Positions 1 through 9,941 of a stretch of DNA of 64,000 bases are shown piece after piece. The DNA is from CAVSCR01 sp963726575. Its GTDB lineage: Bacteria; Actinomycetota; Actinomycetes; JAHEKZ01. Numbering within the stretch: the stretch's first letter is position 1; the number at the start of each line of letters is the position of its first letter. The position numbers and the translations under genes were made by a program. The stretch spans positions 434,001 through 498,000 of the forward strand of contig CAVSCR010000007.1 of the NCBI GenBank assembly GCA_963726575.1, in the 5' to 3' direction. The notes under the pieces are model-generated. The model saw nothing but the letters and a program-made list of their open reading frames with translations. It ran no database searches and was not told where the DNA came from.

Positions 1-1129
1 CGCGCAACCCCGAGCCGGTACGACTCCATTGAGTGAGCAGCCATTGAGCCACGTTGGGCGCGAGGTCCGGATAGAGCTGTGATGCCATCGGCAGGTCAGG
101 CGTGGCCCCGTAGTCGGCGAACGCTGCCCGCTGGTCTATGGGAGCCGACAAGTCAGGTGTGCGAAAGCCATGCTGGCTCAGCGAGAGGCCGGTGAGCTGA
201 GGAGCCAACCAGGTCCCGAACGCGCGGGACGCTGCGGCACTGCGACCCGTGGTCGTCGAGTTCAGAACCGTGTAGTAGGGGTAGTCAGCGACATACGTGC
301 CGCCGCTCGGGTACACGGCAACCATCCCGCCTGGGTCATGCACCTTGAAGCTGACCGACGGGTCATCGACGTGGTTGTACCTCACAACCGACGTCTCCTG
401 CAGGTACACGCCGTCGACCGAAGAGACCACTCCGGCTGCGATATCTCTCGCCGCGTCGGTTGAGGTTTGCCACCAACACTGAGGCAGCTGCTCGACGTGG
501 CGAACGTATCGCTGGGCGTGGCGGTTACCGCGCAGGTTGGCAAGTTTCAACTGGCCATCGGGAGCACTCACGCCAGTGGCCAAGGCGTACCACGATGCAA
601 GAGCAAACAGCCCTGAGGTAGACAGATCGGCTTCTGTGGCCCCCAGCTCGAAGCCTTGGCAATCTTGCGTGTATCGCCCCTTCGTCCTGGCGAGCTGGAT
701 GACGGTGTCCCATCCGATGGGGTGGCCAGATCTGGCGAGTTCTTCGGCGCAGCTGCGCCAGAGCGAGATCACCTGTGGGGACGACATCAGTGAAGGGACC
801 GTCTGCTCGAGCTCGACCGATGAGCCCGCAGCGACCAGACCTCCCCATACACTCGACGCAGGAGTCCAGGCATCGAAGCCCGCTCCCGCTTGCAGCTGAT
901 TCCGGGCCGTGCCCGACGCGAGCTCGTTCCCCGCCACCAGGATCCGGTAGCCGTCTACCTCATGTCCCTCTGCGTTGAACTTCGCGATCAACGGCGCGAC
1001 CACGGCGGCGGCATCCGGCGTGTATCGATAGTCCACCGTGACTGTCGGAGCATGGTGTGGGTAGGCACCGACTGCCGCCAGTCCGACGCCCAGCACCACG
1101 GCAGCGGCCTGCACAACGATGGGCTTCAT
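1..1129 (-). CDS. Extracellular solute-binding protein, partial (runs off left edge)
   Basis: An uninterrupted minus-strand reading frame of 376 codons starts at ATG 1129-1127 and continues past base 1. The start overlaps the stop of the upstream LuxR-type gene as ATGA, so the two are translationally coupled. Residues 5-22 are a hydrophobic signal or anchor segment. After it come DAWTPASSVW (86-95), YVADYPYYTVLN (279-290) and GFRTPD (321-326). These are the usual landmarks of the actinobacterial SBP_bac_11-like binding domain, which in many relatives is followed by a von Willebrand A domain; any such domain would lie outside the window. The ligand is unknown. The domain class is inferred from motif pattern, and the reading frame itself is directly visible. 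Confidence 0.8.
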   Translation of the reverse strand, partial: MKPIVVQAAAVVLGVGLAAVGAYPHHAPTVTVDYRYTPDAAAVVAPLIAKFNAEGHEVDGYRILVAGNELASGTARNQLQAGAGFDAWTPASSVWGGLVAAGSSVELEQTVPSLMSSPQVISLWRSCAEELARSGHPIGWDTVIQLARTKGRYTQDCQGFELGATEADLSTSGLFALASWYALATGVSAPDGQLKLANLRGNRHAQRYVRHVEQLPQCWWQTSTDAARDIAAGVVSSVDGVYLQETSVVRYNHVDDPSVSFKVHDPGGMVAVYPSGGTYVADYPYYTVLNSTTTGRSAAASRAFGTWLAPQLTGLSLSQHGFRTPDLSAPIDQRAAFADYGATPDLPMASQLYPDLAPNVAQWLLTQWSRTGSGLR

Positions 1130-3825
1130 GCCTGGCCGGCGCCTTCGGCCAGCCGACCAGGCAGCTCGCGACGGCTGGTGATGCCGAGCTTGCGGTAGAC
1201 GTGACTCATGTGGAACTCGATCGTCTTCACATCCAGATAGACCTGCCCGGCAACTTCCTTGTACGTAGCGCCCGAGGCGATCAGCTCAGCCACCTGAAGC
1301 TCCCGCGGGGTCAGTTCGTCGAAGCCGGCGGCTCGATGACGCCGTGGCGTCTCACCGGTCGCTTTCAGCTCCCTACACGCCAAGGCATCCCAGCTCTGGG
1401 CGCCGAGCCGCTCGAACACTTCATGGGCGGCGCGCAGGTGCTCACGAGCGGCTCGACGCTGTCCGTCACGCTGCAACCGCTCCCCCCAGTGCAGGTGGAG
1501 CCGGGCGGCCGAATAGGGCCGAGGCGACATGCTCGTGTCGAAACTGCGCAGTGCCGCAGCGAAATCGGCGTCGTAGTCCTGCTCGGCCACCAGCGCGGCG
1601 GCCCAGCTCGCCAGCGCCTCGTCAGCTGCCAGCAGCGGCGCGACGGCCGCCAACGACTGCGCGGCCGCGGGACGACCCTCGCTGCGAGCAGTGGCGTCGA
1701 TCCAGTCGACCGGTGTCAGCGACCCGCCAGGGAGCACCCGGCACAAGTCGGACGGGCTGGAGCGACCCCAGTGCGCGAGTGCTTGCTTTGGCCGGCCGCG
1801 TGCAAGTTCATCCAGGCCGCGAACTGCCTGCCCGGCGACGGCATCAGGTGAGCCCAGCCGATCAAGGCACTCGCCCAGGTCCTCGCGACCCTGCAGCGCG
1901 GCCATCGTGGCTTCCCCTGCGGCAGCCGAGCGCACCACCACCGGCTGGTCGAGCTCTTCAGCCAGCTGGCGTGAGTCCTGGTAAGCCACGGCGGCATCGC
2001 TCCAGTGTCCTGATGCAAGCAAGTAGTCGGCCCGCAGCCGTAAAGACAACGGCAGCCACACAATCGCCCGCTTCTGCGCCTCGACGGCAACGGCCAAGAG
2101 CACGGCGTCGACCGCAGTCGGCTGTGCCTCGACCACCGCCGCGCCCAGTGCAGCGACCTCGCCGAGGCTCAGTGGATCCAGGGCAGAGACTGCCGTCTCG
2201 ACATCGATCCGAGCCAGCTGATGCGCAGCCTCGGCTTGCGGCTTCGGGTCGTTCTGCGACTGGGCGGACAGCAGCTCAACCAACTGCCACCACAACTGCC
2301 CACCGAGGTCATCGGGCGTTGTGGTCACCGCGAACGCCTTGACGAGACGCGGCCGCCGGCTCGGATCACACGCACGGATGGCAGCCGACAGCAACCGCCG
2401 CTTGAGGACGTCGTCGCAGTCGGACACCGCCGTCGCGGTCGCCTCCAACGCTTGAGCCCACACCGCGAGACGCCCGTTTCTCTCGTCTAGGCAGGCACGC
2501 AGGAACGTCGCGCGGGCGTGCGTCGCCGAACCGTCCGGGGTGGCAGCTATCTGCCCAACGAGCTGAGTGGCGCGCCAGGTCTGTCCGGCCAGCCACGCAG
2601 ACTCAGCGGCCGAACAGGTTCGGGCGTCACGTCGCGCGGGATCTTCGGAGAGGCGTCCGGCCAGTTCGTACAAAGAAACGGCTGCCGCCTCACCGCGCAG
2701 CAGCCGCGTTTCGTCGGCAGCTGCCTCGAGTTGGTCGGCCAGCTCCGCATCCGGCTCCCCGGACGCAGCCGTCAGGTGCCAGGCCCTGAGGTCGCGGTAC
2801 TTGGGGTCGCCCTTCAGGGCTTGCGCAAACAGACGACTCAGCCGACGACGTTCCGCGGCCGACGCGTGGTGGTAGATGGCAGATGCAGCACCCGTTGGCT
2901 GGATCTGGACGCGGCCGCCGTCGATCTCGACAAGGCCTTGTTCCTCGGCCTCGTGCAGCCCGTCGAGGAGTGTCGGATCGGCGGAGGTGATGACGCGCAT
3001 CGTCTGCGTCCCGGCGGCGGCGGCAGCGAGAGTGGCCCGTTGACCCGGCACGGACAGCTCTGCATAGCGCTCCAGCACCGTCTTCGCGAGCGCCCCGCTC
3101 GCCGGCAGCGGCATCGGAAGTGGCGAGGTACCGCGCCGCTGCCCCTCGGTGAGCTGTCCCGCAATGTCGAGCAGCCAGCCCGGCACGCCTGCGCCGACCT
3201 GGACCAGCTGCTCGGAGACCGACGCCACCAGCTCGGGGTAGCGCTGCAGCAGCACGGCTCGCGAGGCCGTCGCGTCCAGCGGCTGAAGAGACAAGGTGAC
3301 GAGGCCAGGCGCGGCGAGCGTCTGTTCTCGCGAGGTCTCGACGGTCAGCACCATTCCCACTGAGTCGTGGCCCAACCGGCGAGTCACGAAGATCAAGGTC
3401 TCGACCGACGCTTGATCCACGAGGTCGACGTCGTCGACCAAACACAGGACGGCCCGTTCGCGAGCTGCGACTGACAAGAGCGACAGCACTCCAGCCCCCA
3501 CGGCAAGACGGTCGCTGCCCTTCGCCTCGGCCAAAGCCAAGGCTCCGCGCAGCGCGGTGGCCTGCACCTGTGGGATGTCGTCGAGGTACCCCAAGACGGG
3601 AGCCAAGAGTTCCTGAAGCCCGGAGTAGGCGATGTCCTGCTCTTCCGCAACCCCAGAGATCCGAAGGACGTGACAGTGATCCGCGTCGGCCGCTGCCTGC
3701 TCCAAGAGGCTGGTGCGCCCGGACCCGGCGGGACCGCTGAGCAACAGGGCGCGACCGTGACCGTCACGAGCCGCTGTCAGGACATCGCCGACAGCCTCCT
3801 GCACGGTCCCCCGACCGATGATCAC
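1126..3825 (-). CDS. Large ATP-binding LuxR-family transcriptional regulator (LAL type)
   Basis: An 899-residue protein with GTG start at 3825. It has an N-terminal AAA/STAND ATPase with Walker A GPAGSGRTS (31-39) and Walker B VLCLVDDVD (127-135). A long helical, repeat-rich middle follows, then a C-terminal LuxR/GerE helix-turn-helix from about 835, with LTPRELQVAELI and KTIEFHMSHVYRKLGI. The length is typical of LAL regulators. These act as cytoplasmic switches in which ATP and an effector bound by the middle region control DNA binding. The stop overlaps the start of the solute-binding protein, so the regulator may control that protein or respond to its ligand (inference). The target genes and effector cannot be read from sequence. 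Confidence 0.9.
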   Translation of the reverse strand: MIIGRGTVQEAVGDVLTAARDGHGRALLLSGPAGSGRTSLLEQAAADADHCHVLRISGVAEEQDIAYSGLQELLAPVLGYLDDIPQVQATALRGALALAEAKGSDRLAVGAGVLSLLSVAARERAVLCLVDDVDLVDQASVETLIFVTRRLGHDSVGMVLTVETSREQTLAAPGLVTLSLQPLDATASRAVLLQRYPELVASVSEQLVQVGAGVPGWLLDIAGQLTEGQRRGTSPLPMPLPASGALAKTVLERYAELSVPGQRATLAAAAAGTQTMRVITSADPTLLDGLHEAEEQGLVEIDGGRVQIQPTGAASAIYHHASAAERRRLSRLFAQALKGDPKYRDLRAWHLTAASGEPDAELADQLEAAADETRLLRGEAAAVSLYELAGRLSEDPARRDARTCSAAESAWLAGQTWRATQLVGQIAATPDGSATHARATFLRACLDERNGRLAVWAQALEATATAVSDCDDVLKRRLLSAAIRACDPSRRPRLVKAFAVTTTPDDLGGQLWWQLVELLSAQSQNDPKPQAEAAHQLARIDVETAVSALDPLSLGEVAALGAAVVEAQPTAVDAVLLAVAVEAQKRAIVWLPLSLRLRADYLLASGHWSDAAVAYQDSRQLAEELDQPVVVRSAAAGEATMAALQGREDLGECLDRLGSPDAVAGQAVRGLDELARGRPKQALAHWGRSSPSDLCRVLPGGSLTPVDWIDATARSEGRPAAAQSLAAVAPLLAADEALASWAAALVAEQDYDADFAAALRSFDTSMSPRPYSAARLHLHWGERLQRDGQRRAAREHLRAAHEVFERLGAQSWDALACRELKATGETPRRHRAAGFDELTPRELQVAELIASGATYKEVAGQVYLDVKTIEFHMSHVYRKLGITSRRELPGRLAEGAGQA

Positions 3826-3964
3826 GCGCGCATGCTACGCCGCCGCGGCCCCGTGGAGATATGTCATTTCGCACGACTAGGGCCGGTCCCAGGGTTCCTC
3901 CCCGGCTCGCCTCGCTTCGCCGGCCCCCACCGTAGAGAACAGCCGGATCGAGAGGACGAAGACG

Positions 3965-5434
3965 ATGGCGACAGCATCGGCACTTGGCAGTACTGGCATC
4001 TACCCAGTCCGGGTCCCACCGCGCGAGGATCGTCCGCGTCAGACGAAGATCGTCGCCACGCTGGGACCGTCGTCGACGGACGTCGGCGTGGTCCGCCGCC
4101 TGGTGGACGCCGGCATGGACGTGGCGCGGCTGAACTTCTCGCACGGAACTCACGGCGAGCACCTCGAGCGCTGGCAGGCCGTGCAGCAAGTGGCACAGCG
4201 GACCGGTCGACCCGTTGCGATCCTGGCCGACCTGTGCGGTCCGAAGATCCGACTGGGCCACCTGGTCGCCCCCGTGGACGTGCAGCCAGGGGAGGTGATC
4301 GGTTTCGCCGCCCAGTCCGATGACCCGCGCAACCTGTCCATCACCTACGACCGGCTTTCCGAGGTGGTCCAGCCCGGACACCGGCTGTTGATCGACGACG
4401 GGCGCATCAGAACGACAGTTATCGAGGTGCGCGAGCGCGAGGTCTTGTGCATGGTCGATACGGCTGGTCGGCTACAGCGCGGCAAGGGAGTGAACCTGCC
4501 GGACACGACACTGCCGATCCCTTGCCTCACCGCGAAGGACCTGGACGACCTCGCGTTCGCGGCAGCGCACGGCGCGGACTTCGTCGCCCTGTCGTTCGTG
4601 CGTTCGGCGGCGGACGTCGTCGAACTTCGAGACCGGCTGGACGTGGCACGCTCGCGGGCCCGCATCGTGGCGAAGATCGAGAAGGCCGAAGCCATCGCTG
4701 ATCTCGAGGCGATCATCGAGGTGTCCGACGTCGTGATGGTGGCGCGCGGCGACCTCGGCGTCGAGGTGGGAGTCTCTGAAGTCCCTCTGTTGCAGAAGCG
4801 CATCATCGACGCCGCGCGCAGCCGCGGCCGTACGGTGATCACTGCCACCCAGATGCTCGAGTCGATGATCAGCTCCTCAGAACCCACCCGAGCCGAGGTC
4901 TCCGACGTCGCCAACGCAATCCTCGACGGGACGTCTGCGGTGATGCTTTCGGCTGAGACCGCCAGTGGCAGCTTCCCAGTGCGCTCCGTCGAAGTGATGG
5001 TGGAGATCGCCAACAAGACCGAGAGCTCGGCCGCGCTGCGGTCCGAGCGGGTGCCGCATGCCGAGGTGTCCACCGTGCTGATGCACGCCACCTGTGACGT
5101 CGCCGACGAGGTCGCAGCCGCAGCGATCGGCGTGCCCACGTCGTCTGGCACGACGGCGCGTGACTTGTCACGGTTCCGGCCGCACCAGCCAATCGTCGCG
5201 GCAACCGACGATGAAGTGGTGCTGCGTCAACTGGCCTTGGACTGGGGAGTCCACCCGGTGCTGATCCCTACGACGACGAGCCTGGAGGAGGCGTGGACTG
5301 CAACAGTGCGGGCAGCCCATCAACTCGGCTTGGTGGCCGAGGACGACCTGGTGGTTCTGACCGGCCGCCGCCCTCTCATGGGAAGCAACGACACCAGCCA
5401 CATCGCGCTGCAGCGAGTGCCTTCTCGTACCTGA
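3965..5434 (+). CDS. pyk: Pyruvate kinase
   Basis: A 489-residue cytoplasmic glycolytic enzyme converting phosphoenolpyruvate and ADP to pyruvate and ATP. The N-terminal substrate-binding strand TKIVATLGPSS lies near residue 27, ARLNFSHGTH near 58, and the active-site signature MVARGDLGVE at about 257-266. The C-terminal allosteric domain is complete and ends in a normal family tail. The N-terminus is roughly 20 residues longer than the core family. The start at 3965 is supported by an AGAGGA ribosome site about eight bases upstream. The gene is alone on its strand. It nearly abuts the convergent acyl-CoA ligase, with only five bases between the stops and no room for a separate terminator. 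Confidence 0.95.
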   Translation: MATASALGSTGIYPVRVPPREDRPRQTKIVATLGPSSTDVGVVRRLVDAGMDVARLNFSHGTHGEHLERWQAVQQVAQRTGRPVAILADLCGPKIRLGHLVAPVDVQPGEVIGFAAQSDDPRNLSITYDRLSEVVQPGHRLLIDDGRIRTTVIEVREREVLCMVDTAGRLQRGKGVNLPDTTLPIPCLTAKDLDDLAFAAAHGADFVALSFVRSAADVVELRDRLDVARSRARIVAKIEKAEAIADLEAIIEVSDVVMVARGDLGVEVGVSEVPLLQKRIIDAARSRGRTVITATQMLESMISSSEPTRAEVSDVANAILDGTSAVMLSAETASGSFPVRSVEVMVEIANKTESSAALRSERVPHAEVSTVLMHATCDVADEVAAAAIGVPTSSGTTARDLSRFRPHQPIVAATDDEVVLRQLALDWGVHPVLIPTTTSLEEAWTATVRAAHQLGLVAEDDLVVLTGRRPLMGSNDTSHIALQRVPSRT

Positions 5435-5439
5435 GTCGG

Positions 5440-7066
5440 TCACGTCAGCGTGGTCACGTCCATCTCTCCGGCGGCGTAGCGGCTTCGCAGCACCTTCTTG
5501 TCGAACTTGCCGACCGACGTCTTCGGTACCTCGTCGATGAGCGCCCAGTACTCCGGCACCTGCCACCTCGCGACGTGCTCGGCCAGGTAGTCGCGCAGAT
5601 CGCTGATCGTGGTAGTCGCACCGTCGCGCAGGACGACGGTCGCCAGCGGTCGTTCACCCCAGCGCGCGTCAGGGATCCCCACCACCGACGCCTCCACCAC
5701 GTCGTCGTGGGCGATCAGCAGGTTCTCCAGCTCCACCGACGAGATCCACTCACCGCCGGACTTGATCACGTCCTTGGCCCGGTCGGTCAGCGTCAAGTAG
5801 CCGTCTGCGGTGAGCCGACCGACGTCGCCGGTTCGCAGCCAGCCGTCGTCGAACTTCTCCGGATCCGGGTCGTGGAAGTAGTCGCCCGTGATCCAAGGTC
5901 CGCGCACCTCGAGCTCCCCGACGCTGTCGCCGTCCCACGGTATGGGCTCACCGTCCGGGCCGACGAGGCGCGCCTCGACACCGGCCGGCACCCGGCCCTG
6001 CGTGTAGCGGTAGGCCCACTCCTCCTTGTCACTCGCCGTGTGCGGCGGTCGGGCGACCGAGCCAAGTGGTGACGTCTCGGTCATCCCCCAGGCGTGGATG
6101 ATCCGCAGGCCGTAGCGGTCGTAGAAGCCGTGCATCAACGACGGCGGCACGGCTGAACCACCGACGACGACCTCGCGGAGGGACGACACATCTCCGCCGT
6201 GGTCGTCCAGGGCTCGCAGCAGGTCGCTCCAGATCGTCGGCACCGCCGCGGCGAAGGTGGGCCGCTGCGGTGGCGATCATCTGCAGCAGCGGGTCAGCCT
6301 GCAAGAAGCGGTCGGGCATCAGCAGCGACGCCCCCGACATCATTGCCGCGTAGGGCAGCCCCCATGCCATTGCATGGAACTGGGGCACGACTGCCAGCAC
6401 GAGGTCGGCGTCGCTGAGGCCGAACCCTTCGTGCATGCAGATCTCCATCGAGTGGAGCCAGATCGAACGATGGCTGTACGCGACGCCCTTCGGGTTCCCC
6501 GTGGTACCGCTGGTGTAGCACAGCGCTGCAGCGTCGTTCTCGTCGACATCCGGCCATTCGAACTCGGTCGGATGCTTCGCCACGAGCTCCTGGTAGCTGT
6601 GAACCGTGACGTCCGCATCGGACAGCGCGTCCGGATCGACGGGGCCGTTGACCACCACGTGGCGCACCGATGTCAGCGAGGGCGCGATGCGCGCGAAGAG
6701 CGGCATCACAGCCGCGTCGACGATCACCACCTGGTCGTCGGCGTGGTTCACGATGTAGGTGAGCTGGTCGGGGAACAGCCGGATGTTCAGCGTGTGCAAC
6801 ACCGCACCCATGGACGGCACCGCGAGGTACGCCTCGAGGTGCGTCTGGTTGTTGAACATGAACGTCGCGACTCGGTGGTCCCCGGTGACGCCGAGACTGC
6901 GCAAGGCGTGTGCCAAGGCCGCCGCCCGGCGCCCGACGTCGGAGTAAGAGGCCTCGACGACCCCGTCACCGTCCCAGGTGGCCACCCGCGAGGCACCGTG
7001 CACAGTCGAGCCGTGGGTGAGGAGTCGGGCCACGGATAGGGGCGTGTTCTGCATCGTGCTCTTCAT
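5440..7066 (-). pseudogene. Long-chain fatty-acid--CoA ligase, interrupted by a one-base frameshift
   Basis: Two overlapping minus-strand frames together encode one ANL-superfamily ligase of about 541 residues, the normal family length. The first frame holds the ATP-binding loop CYTSGTTGNPKG and the PQFHAMAWG segment. The second holds the HAWGMTETSPLG adenylate motif, the RTGDVG hinge, and the C-terminal KSGGEWISS/GKFDKK lysine region. Removing one G at about 6267 joins them as IATERPTFAAAVPTIW. The ATG at 7066 has GGAGG six bases upstream, so I prefer it over the GTG at 7096. If intact, it activates fatty acids with ATP and CoA. The break could be a sequencing error or recent inactivation. 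No other decay is visible. Confidence 0.88.
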
Positions 7067-7218
7067 GGGCGGCCTCCGGCCTGCAGTCAACCGCACGTGT
7101 GCCCGTCGGTGAACCGATCCAGGGCCTCGGTTTCGCGGGCCTGGGAGCCTCCACCTGATCGCCCCCCCAGCCGATATCGAGCAGGAGAGGCGGCGACCCG
7201 CGCCGGCAGGAGGACCTC

Positions 7219-7602
7219 ATGCTCACGACCCGACGCCAGCTCCTCGGGCTTCTCGGCGGTTGCCTGCTGGCCGTCGGGCTGCTGTCCGGATGCGGCTCCA
7301 GCGGCAAGCAACAGGTCGCCGACATGGACGAGACGCTCGTCCGCACTGCGGTGTCCACCCAGGCGACCCAGGCGTTGATGGGGGTGGGCGTCGAGGTCAG
7401 TGGGCCGTTGTCGTGCACCTCGGCTCAAGCCGGCGGCGGCACCGTCACCGTCAACTGCACCTCGACCAGCCTGGACGGTCGCGCGGTCACTCTGACGGCC
7501 TCCGTCACGGCCCTGATCGGCGGTACGTCACCCAAGGGGACGTTCACGGCGACCGCCGGCGGCAAGCAGGTCTTGAGCACCGACTGCCTCGGCACCTGCT
7601 GA
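7219..7602 (+). CDS. Small secreted lipoprotein of unknown function
   Basis: A 127-residue protein with an Arg-Arg-containing signal peptide and lipobox LLSGC, giving a lipidated Cys at residue 25. It is therefore predicted to sit on the outer face of the membrane. The mature part is a short beta-rich domain with two later Cys residues in TDCLGTC at the C-terminus and another in LSCTS, so disulfides are possible. A strong AGGAGG site precedes the ATG. The fold loosely recalls small DUF4333-like actinobacterial lipoproteins, but I cannot assign a family. It is divergent from the acyl-CoA ligase and lies 54 bases upstream of the next small gene. Confidence 0.75.
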   Translation: MLTTRRQLLGLLGGCLLAVGLLSGCGSSGKQQVADMDETLVRTAVSTQATQALMGVGVEVSGPLSCTSAQAGGGTVTVNCTSTSLDGRAVTLTASVTALIGGTSPKGTFTATAGGKQVLSTDCLGTC

Positions 7603-7656
7603 CCGGGTAGCGTTCGGCCTCCACCGCGGAGCAGCCGCGGCACAGTGGAGGTCTGT

Positions 7657-7944
7657 ATGAGCGACATCGAACCCGAAGAGGGCCTGGACGTGGTCGAGGC
7701 CTCAGTGAGCAGCGTCACCGAGGACGGCGACGTCGTCAGCGAGACCGTCACCGCTGTGGTGGACGAGGAGACCGGCGAGGCAGCCGTGGACGACCTCATC
7801 GTCGTGGAGGGTGCCGACGGCAGCATCGCCACCGATGAGCTGATCAGTGTGGTCGACGCCGACGGCGTGGAGACGCCCATCTCCGAGACCGTCACGGTGA
7901 TGGACGCGGACGGCAACATCGCCACCGCCACCACCGAGAGCTGA
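7657..7944 (+). CDS. Very acidic 95-residue hypothetical protein
   Basis: The ATG at 7657 sits five bases after GGAGG, so I prefer it over the in-frame GTG at 7645. The protein is almost devoid of Lys and Arg and is dominated by Asp, Glu, Val, Ser and Thr. It has a repeating pattern of short strands ending in acidic turns (VDEETGEAAVDD, VEGADGSIATDE, VDADGVETPISE, MDADGNIATATTES). This looks like an imperfect tandem repeat of 18 to 24 residues. I see no signal peptide or membrane segment. The composition resembles calcium-binding or highly soluble cytosolic peptides, but no catalytic motif is visible and I assign no function. Third positions are GC-rich, so it is likely real. Confidence 0.65.
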   Translation: MSDIEPEEGLDVVEASVSSVTEDGDVVSETVTAVVDEETGEAAVDDLIVVEGADGSIATDELISVVDADGVETPISETVTVMDADGNIATATTES

Positions 7945-7957
7945 GCAGACGCGAAGG

Positions 7958-8003
7958 CAACAGCAGTGGGGCCGCGCCAACCGGCGCGGCCCCACTGCTG
8001 TTG
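7958..8003. terminator. Perfect 21-bp stem, 4-nt loop between convergent genes
   Basis: Bases 7958-7978 are exactly complementary to 7983-8003, with the loop AACC between. The hairpin lies between the stop of the acidic-protein gene at 7944 and the stop of the convergent PLDc_N/SHOCT gene at 8022. It is very GC-rich and reads T-poor on both sides, so it is best explained as a bidirectional actinobacterial terminator without a long U-tract. Confidence 0.8.
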
Positions 8004-8021
8004 TCCAGAGGTTCGAACGAA

Positions 8022-8402
8022 CTACGAGGCGAGTGCCTTCGCCTTGAGAGCGTCGAAGTCGGCCTGCGAGATCGTGCCGGCGTCGAGGAGCTCCTTGGCG
8101 TGCGCAATCTGCTCAGTCGGAGACTGACTGCTCGCCACCTGCTTGATGTAGTCGTCCTGCTGCTTCTGCATGGCCATGGCGGACTTCTGGTTGCGCTCTG
8201 CCATCCCCTTGCCACGCGCGATCAGGTAGATGAACATGCCCAGGAACGGAAGGATGATGATCAAGATGATCCAGCCGGTCTTCTCCCACCCACTGATGGT
8301 GTGATCGCGGAACAGGTCGATCAGGATCTGGAACAGGATCATCAGCAGGACGATGAAGCAGAAGATCACCAACACGTCCCACAGGAAACTCATGAACGAC
8401 AT
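8022..8402 (-). CDS. PLDc_N/SHOCT-domain small membrane protein
   Basis: A 126-residue protein with two transmembrane helices. The first, residues 5-28, is rich in Phe, Ile and Leu. The second, around 42-62, follows GWEKTGWIILIIILPFLG, the hallmark of the PLDc_N domain, which keeps only the membrane part of cardiolipin-synthase-like proteins. The cytosolic tail carries a Gln/Lys-rich linker and ends in a SHOCT motif (AKELLDAGTISQADFDALKAKAL). SHOCT domains are thought to mediate oligomerisation. There is no phospholipase active site, so it is not an enzyme. This architecture is common in actinobacteria but has no settled function. It stands alone, closed at its 3-prime end by the perfect hairpin. 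Confidence 0.85.
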   Translation of the reverse strand: MSFMSFLWDVLVIFCFIVLLMILFQILIDLFRDHTISGWEKTGWIILIIILPFLGMFIYLIARGKGMAERNQKSAMAMQKQQDDYIKQVASSQSPTEQIAHAKELLDAGTISQADFDALKAKALAS

Positions 8403-8511
8403 GACTCACTCATTTCGCGATAGCGCCCGGATTGCGGACGAGGGGCCCCTTCGGCCGAATCGCATCCTGCCAGGCGAATGGATTCGGCGTCAGGTCGCCC
8501 CCTGAATCGAC

Positions 8512-9847
8512 TCACCGCCTGCCGAGCATCGCCACTGATTCGGCGAACCGTCCGACCATCTCGTCGAGGTCCGCGTCCGAGGTCACCAGCGGAGGCGCCA
8601 GCAGCACCGACTCGACCACCAGGTCGTTCAGCGGGGTGGGGCAGGAGTAGACGAGCAGGTCGCGCTCGCGGGCGGCGGCCGTGAGCGCAGCCGAACCGCC
8701 GGCCAGGGGGCGGCACGTCTGCGGGTCGGTGACCAGTTCGACGCCCAGCAGCAGCCCCCGTCCGCGGACCTGACCGACGTGGTCGGACGCGGCCGCGATC
8801 TGCTCCAGCCCGGCGCGCATCCGCTCCCCGGCCACGGCCGCGCGCTCGATCAGCCGCTCGTCGCGCAGGACACGGATCGACTCGGCGGCCACGGCACACC
8901 CGAGCGGGTTGCCCGAGAACGTGTGGCCGAACGGGAAGCCGTCGGGTGCCGCCATGAAGACGTCGGCGACCGGCCCCGACACCGTCAGCCCCGAGAAGGG
9001 CGTGATGCCGCTGGTGACGCCTTTCGCGAACGTCACGATGTCGGGCGCCACCCGCCAGTGGTCGCAAGCCCACCATTCACCGGTGCGACCGAACCCGGTG
9101 ATCGTCTCGTCGCAGATCATGAGCACCTGGTAGCGATCGCACAGGGCGCGGACGCCCTCGAGGTAGCCATCCGGCGGCACGATCGCCGCTCCGCTGGCTC
9201 CGGAGATGGGCTCCAGGAAGACGGCTGCGACGTTCTCGCGCTCCGCGCTCGACCAGGGCCTGCTCGATCTGCGCCAGACCGAACGCGAGCTCCTCCTCAG
9301 GCGTCCGGCGGGAACGGATGTCGGAGTTCGGTGCCTGAGCCACCGGGCTCTTCTCCAACACCTGCTCGAACGCCTGCCGCCAGCGCGAGCCCGACAGTCC
9401 GAGCGCCCCGATGGTGGAACCGTGGAAGCTCGGGTAGCGCGAGATGAGCTCCACCTTGTCGGGCTGACCCAGGTGCTGCCAGTAGAGCAGCGCGAGGTGG
9501 ATCGCCGACTCCACCGACTCCGACCCGGAGGAGTTGAAGAACGCCCAGGCCCGGTCCATCGGGGCGATCTCGCGCATGAGGCCGGCCAGGTCGAGCATCG
9601 GCTCGTTGCCGAATGAGAACCGGTAGGTGAACGTCAGCTCGTCGAGCTGCCGTTTGGCCGCGTCGACCAGACGCGGGTGACGGTGTCCGAGCGTCATGAC
9701 CATGGCGCCACCACAGGCGTCCAGGTACTCGCGGCCGTCGCGGTCCCAGATGCGACAGCCCTCCGCACGCACAGCGATCGGCAATCGACGTCCCGGCGAC
9801 GCGGTGAGCGAGTAGTCGGTCGAATCGACCGCTGGGTCGGGGATCAC
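8512..9847 (-). pseudogene. Class III PLP-dependent aminotransferase, interrupted by a one-base frameshift
   Basis: Two overlapping minus-strand frames form one fold-type I aminotransferase of about 444 residues, the normal size. The first frame carries the N-terminus, YLDACGGAMVMTLGH and FFNSSGSESVESAI. The second carries ICDETITGFGRTG and the PLP-lysine segment TFAKGVTSGI, and ends in an intact C-terminal domain. Dropping one C at 9243-9244 restores LVERERENVAAVFLEP. The closest families are omega-amino acid:pyruvate, GABA and DAPA-type aminotransferases. I cannot choose the substrate. There is no biotin, ectoine or polyamine operon around it. Both halves are free of other stops, so sequencing error is as likely as real inactivation. 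Confidence 0.87.
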
Positions 9848-9941
9848 GAGGTCCGATCCTAGGATTGCGCTGCACGGGCGGACAGCCCCGTTCGGTCCTG
9901 GCGCCCTCCCTCTACTGAGGGACCGAGAAGAGAGAAGTCAG

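Noticed and set aside
1057..3445. Several long plus- and minus-strand open frames inside the LuxR-type gene
   Set aside because: They are antisense or shifted shadows caused by high GC; they have Arg/Pro/Ala-rich translations, no motifs and no ribosome sites.
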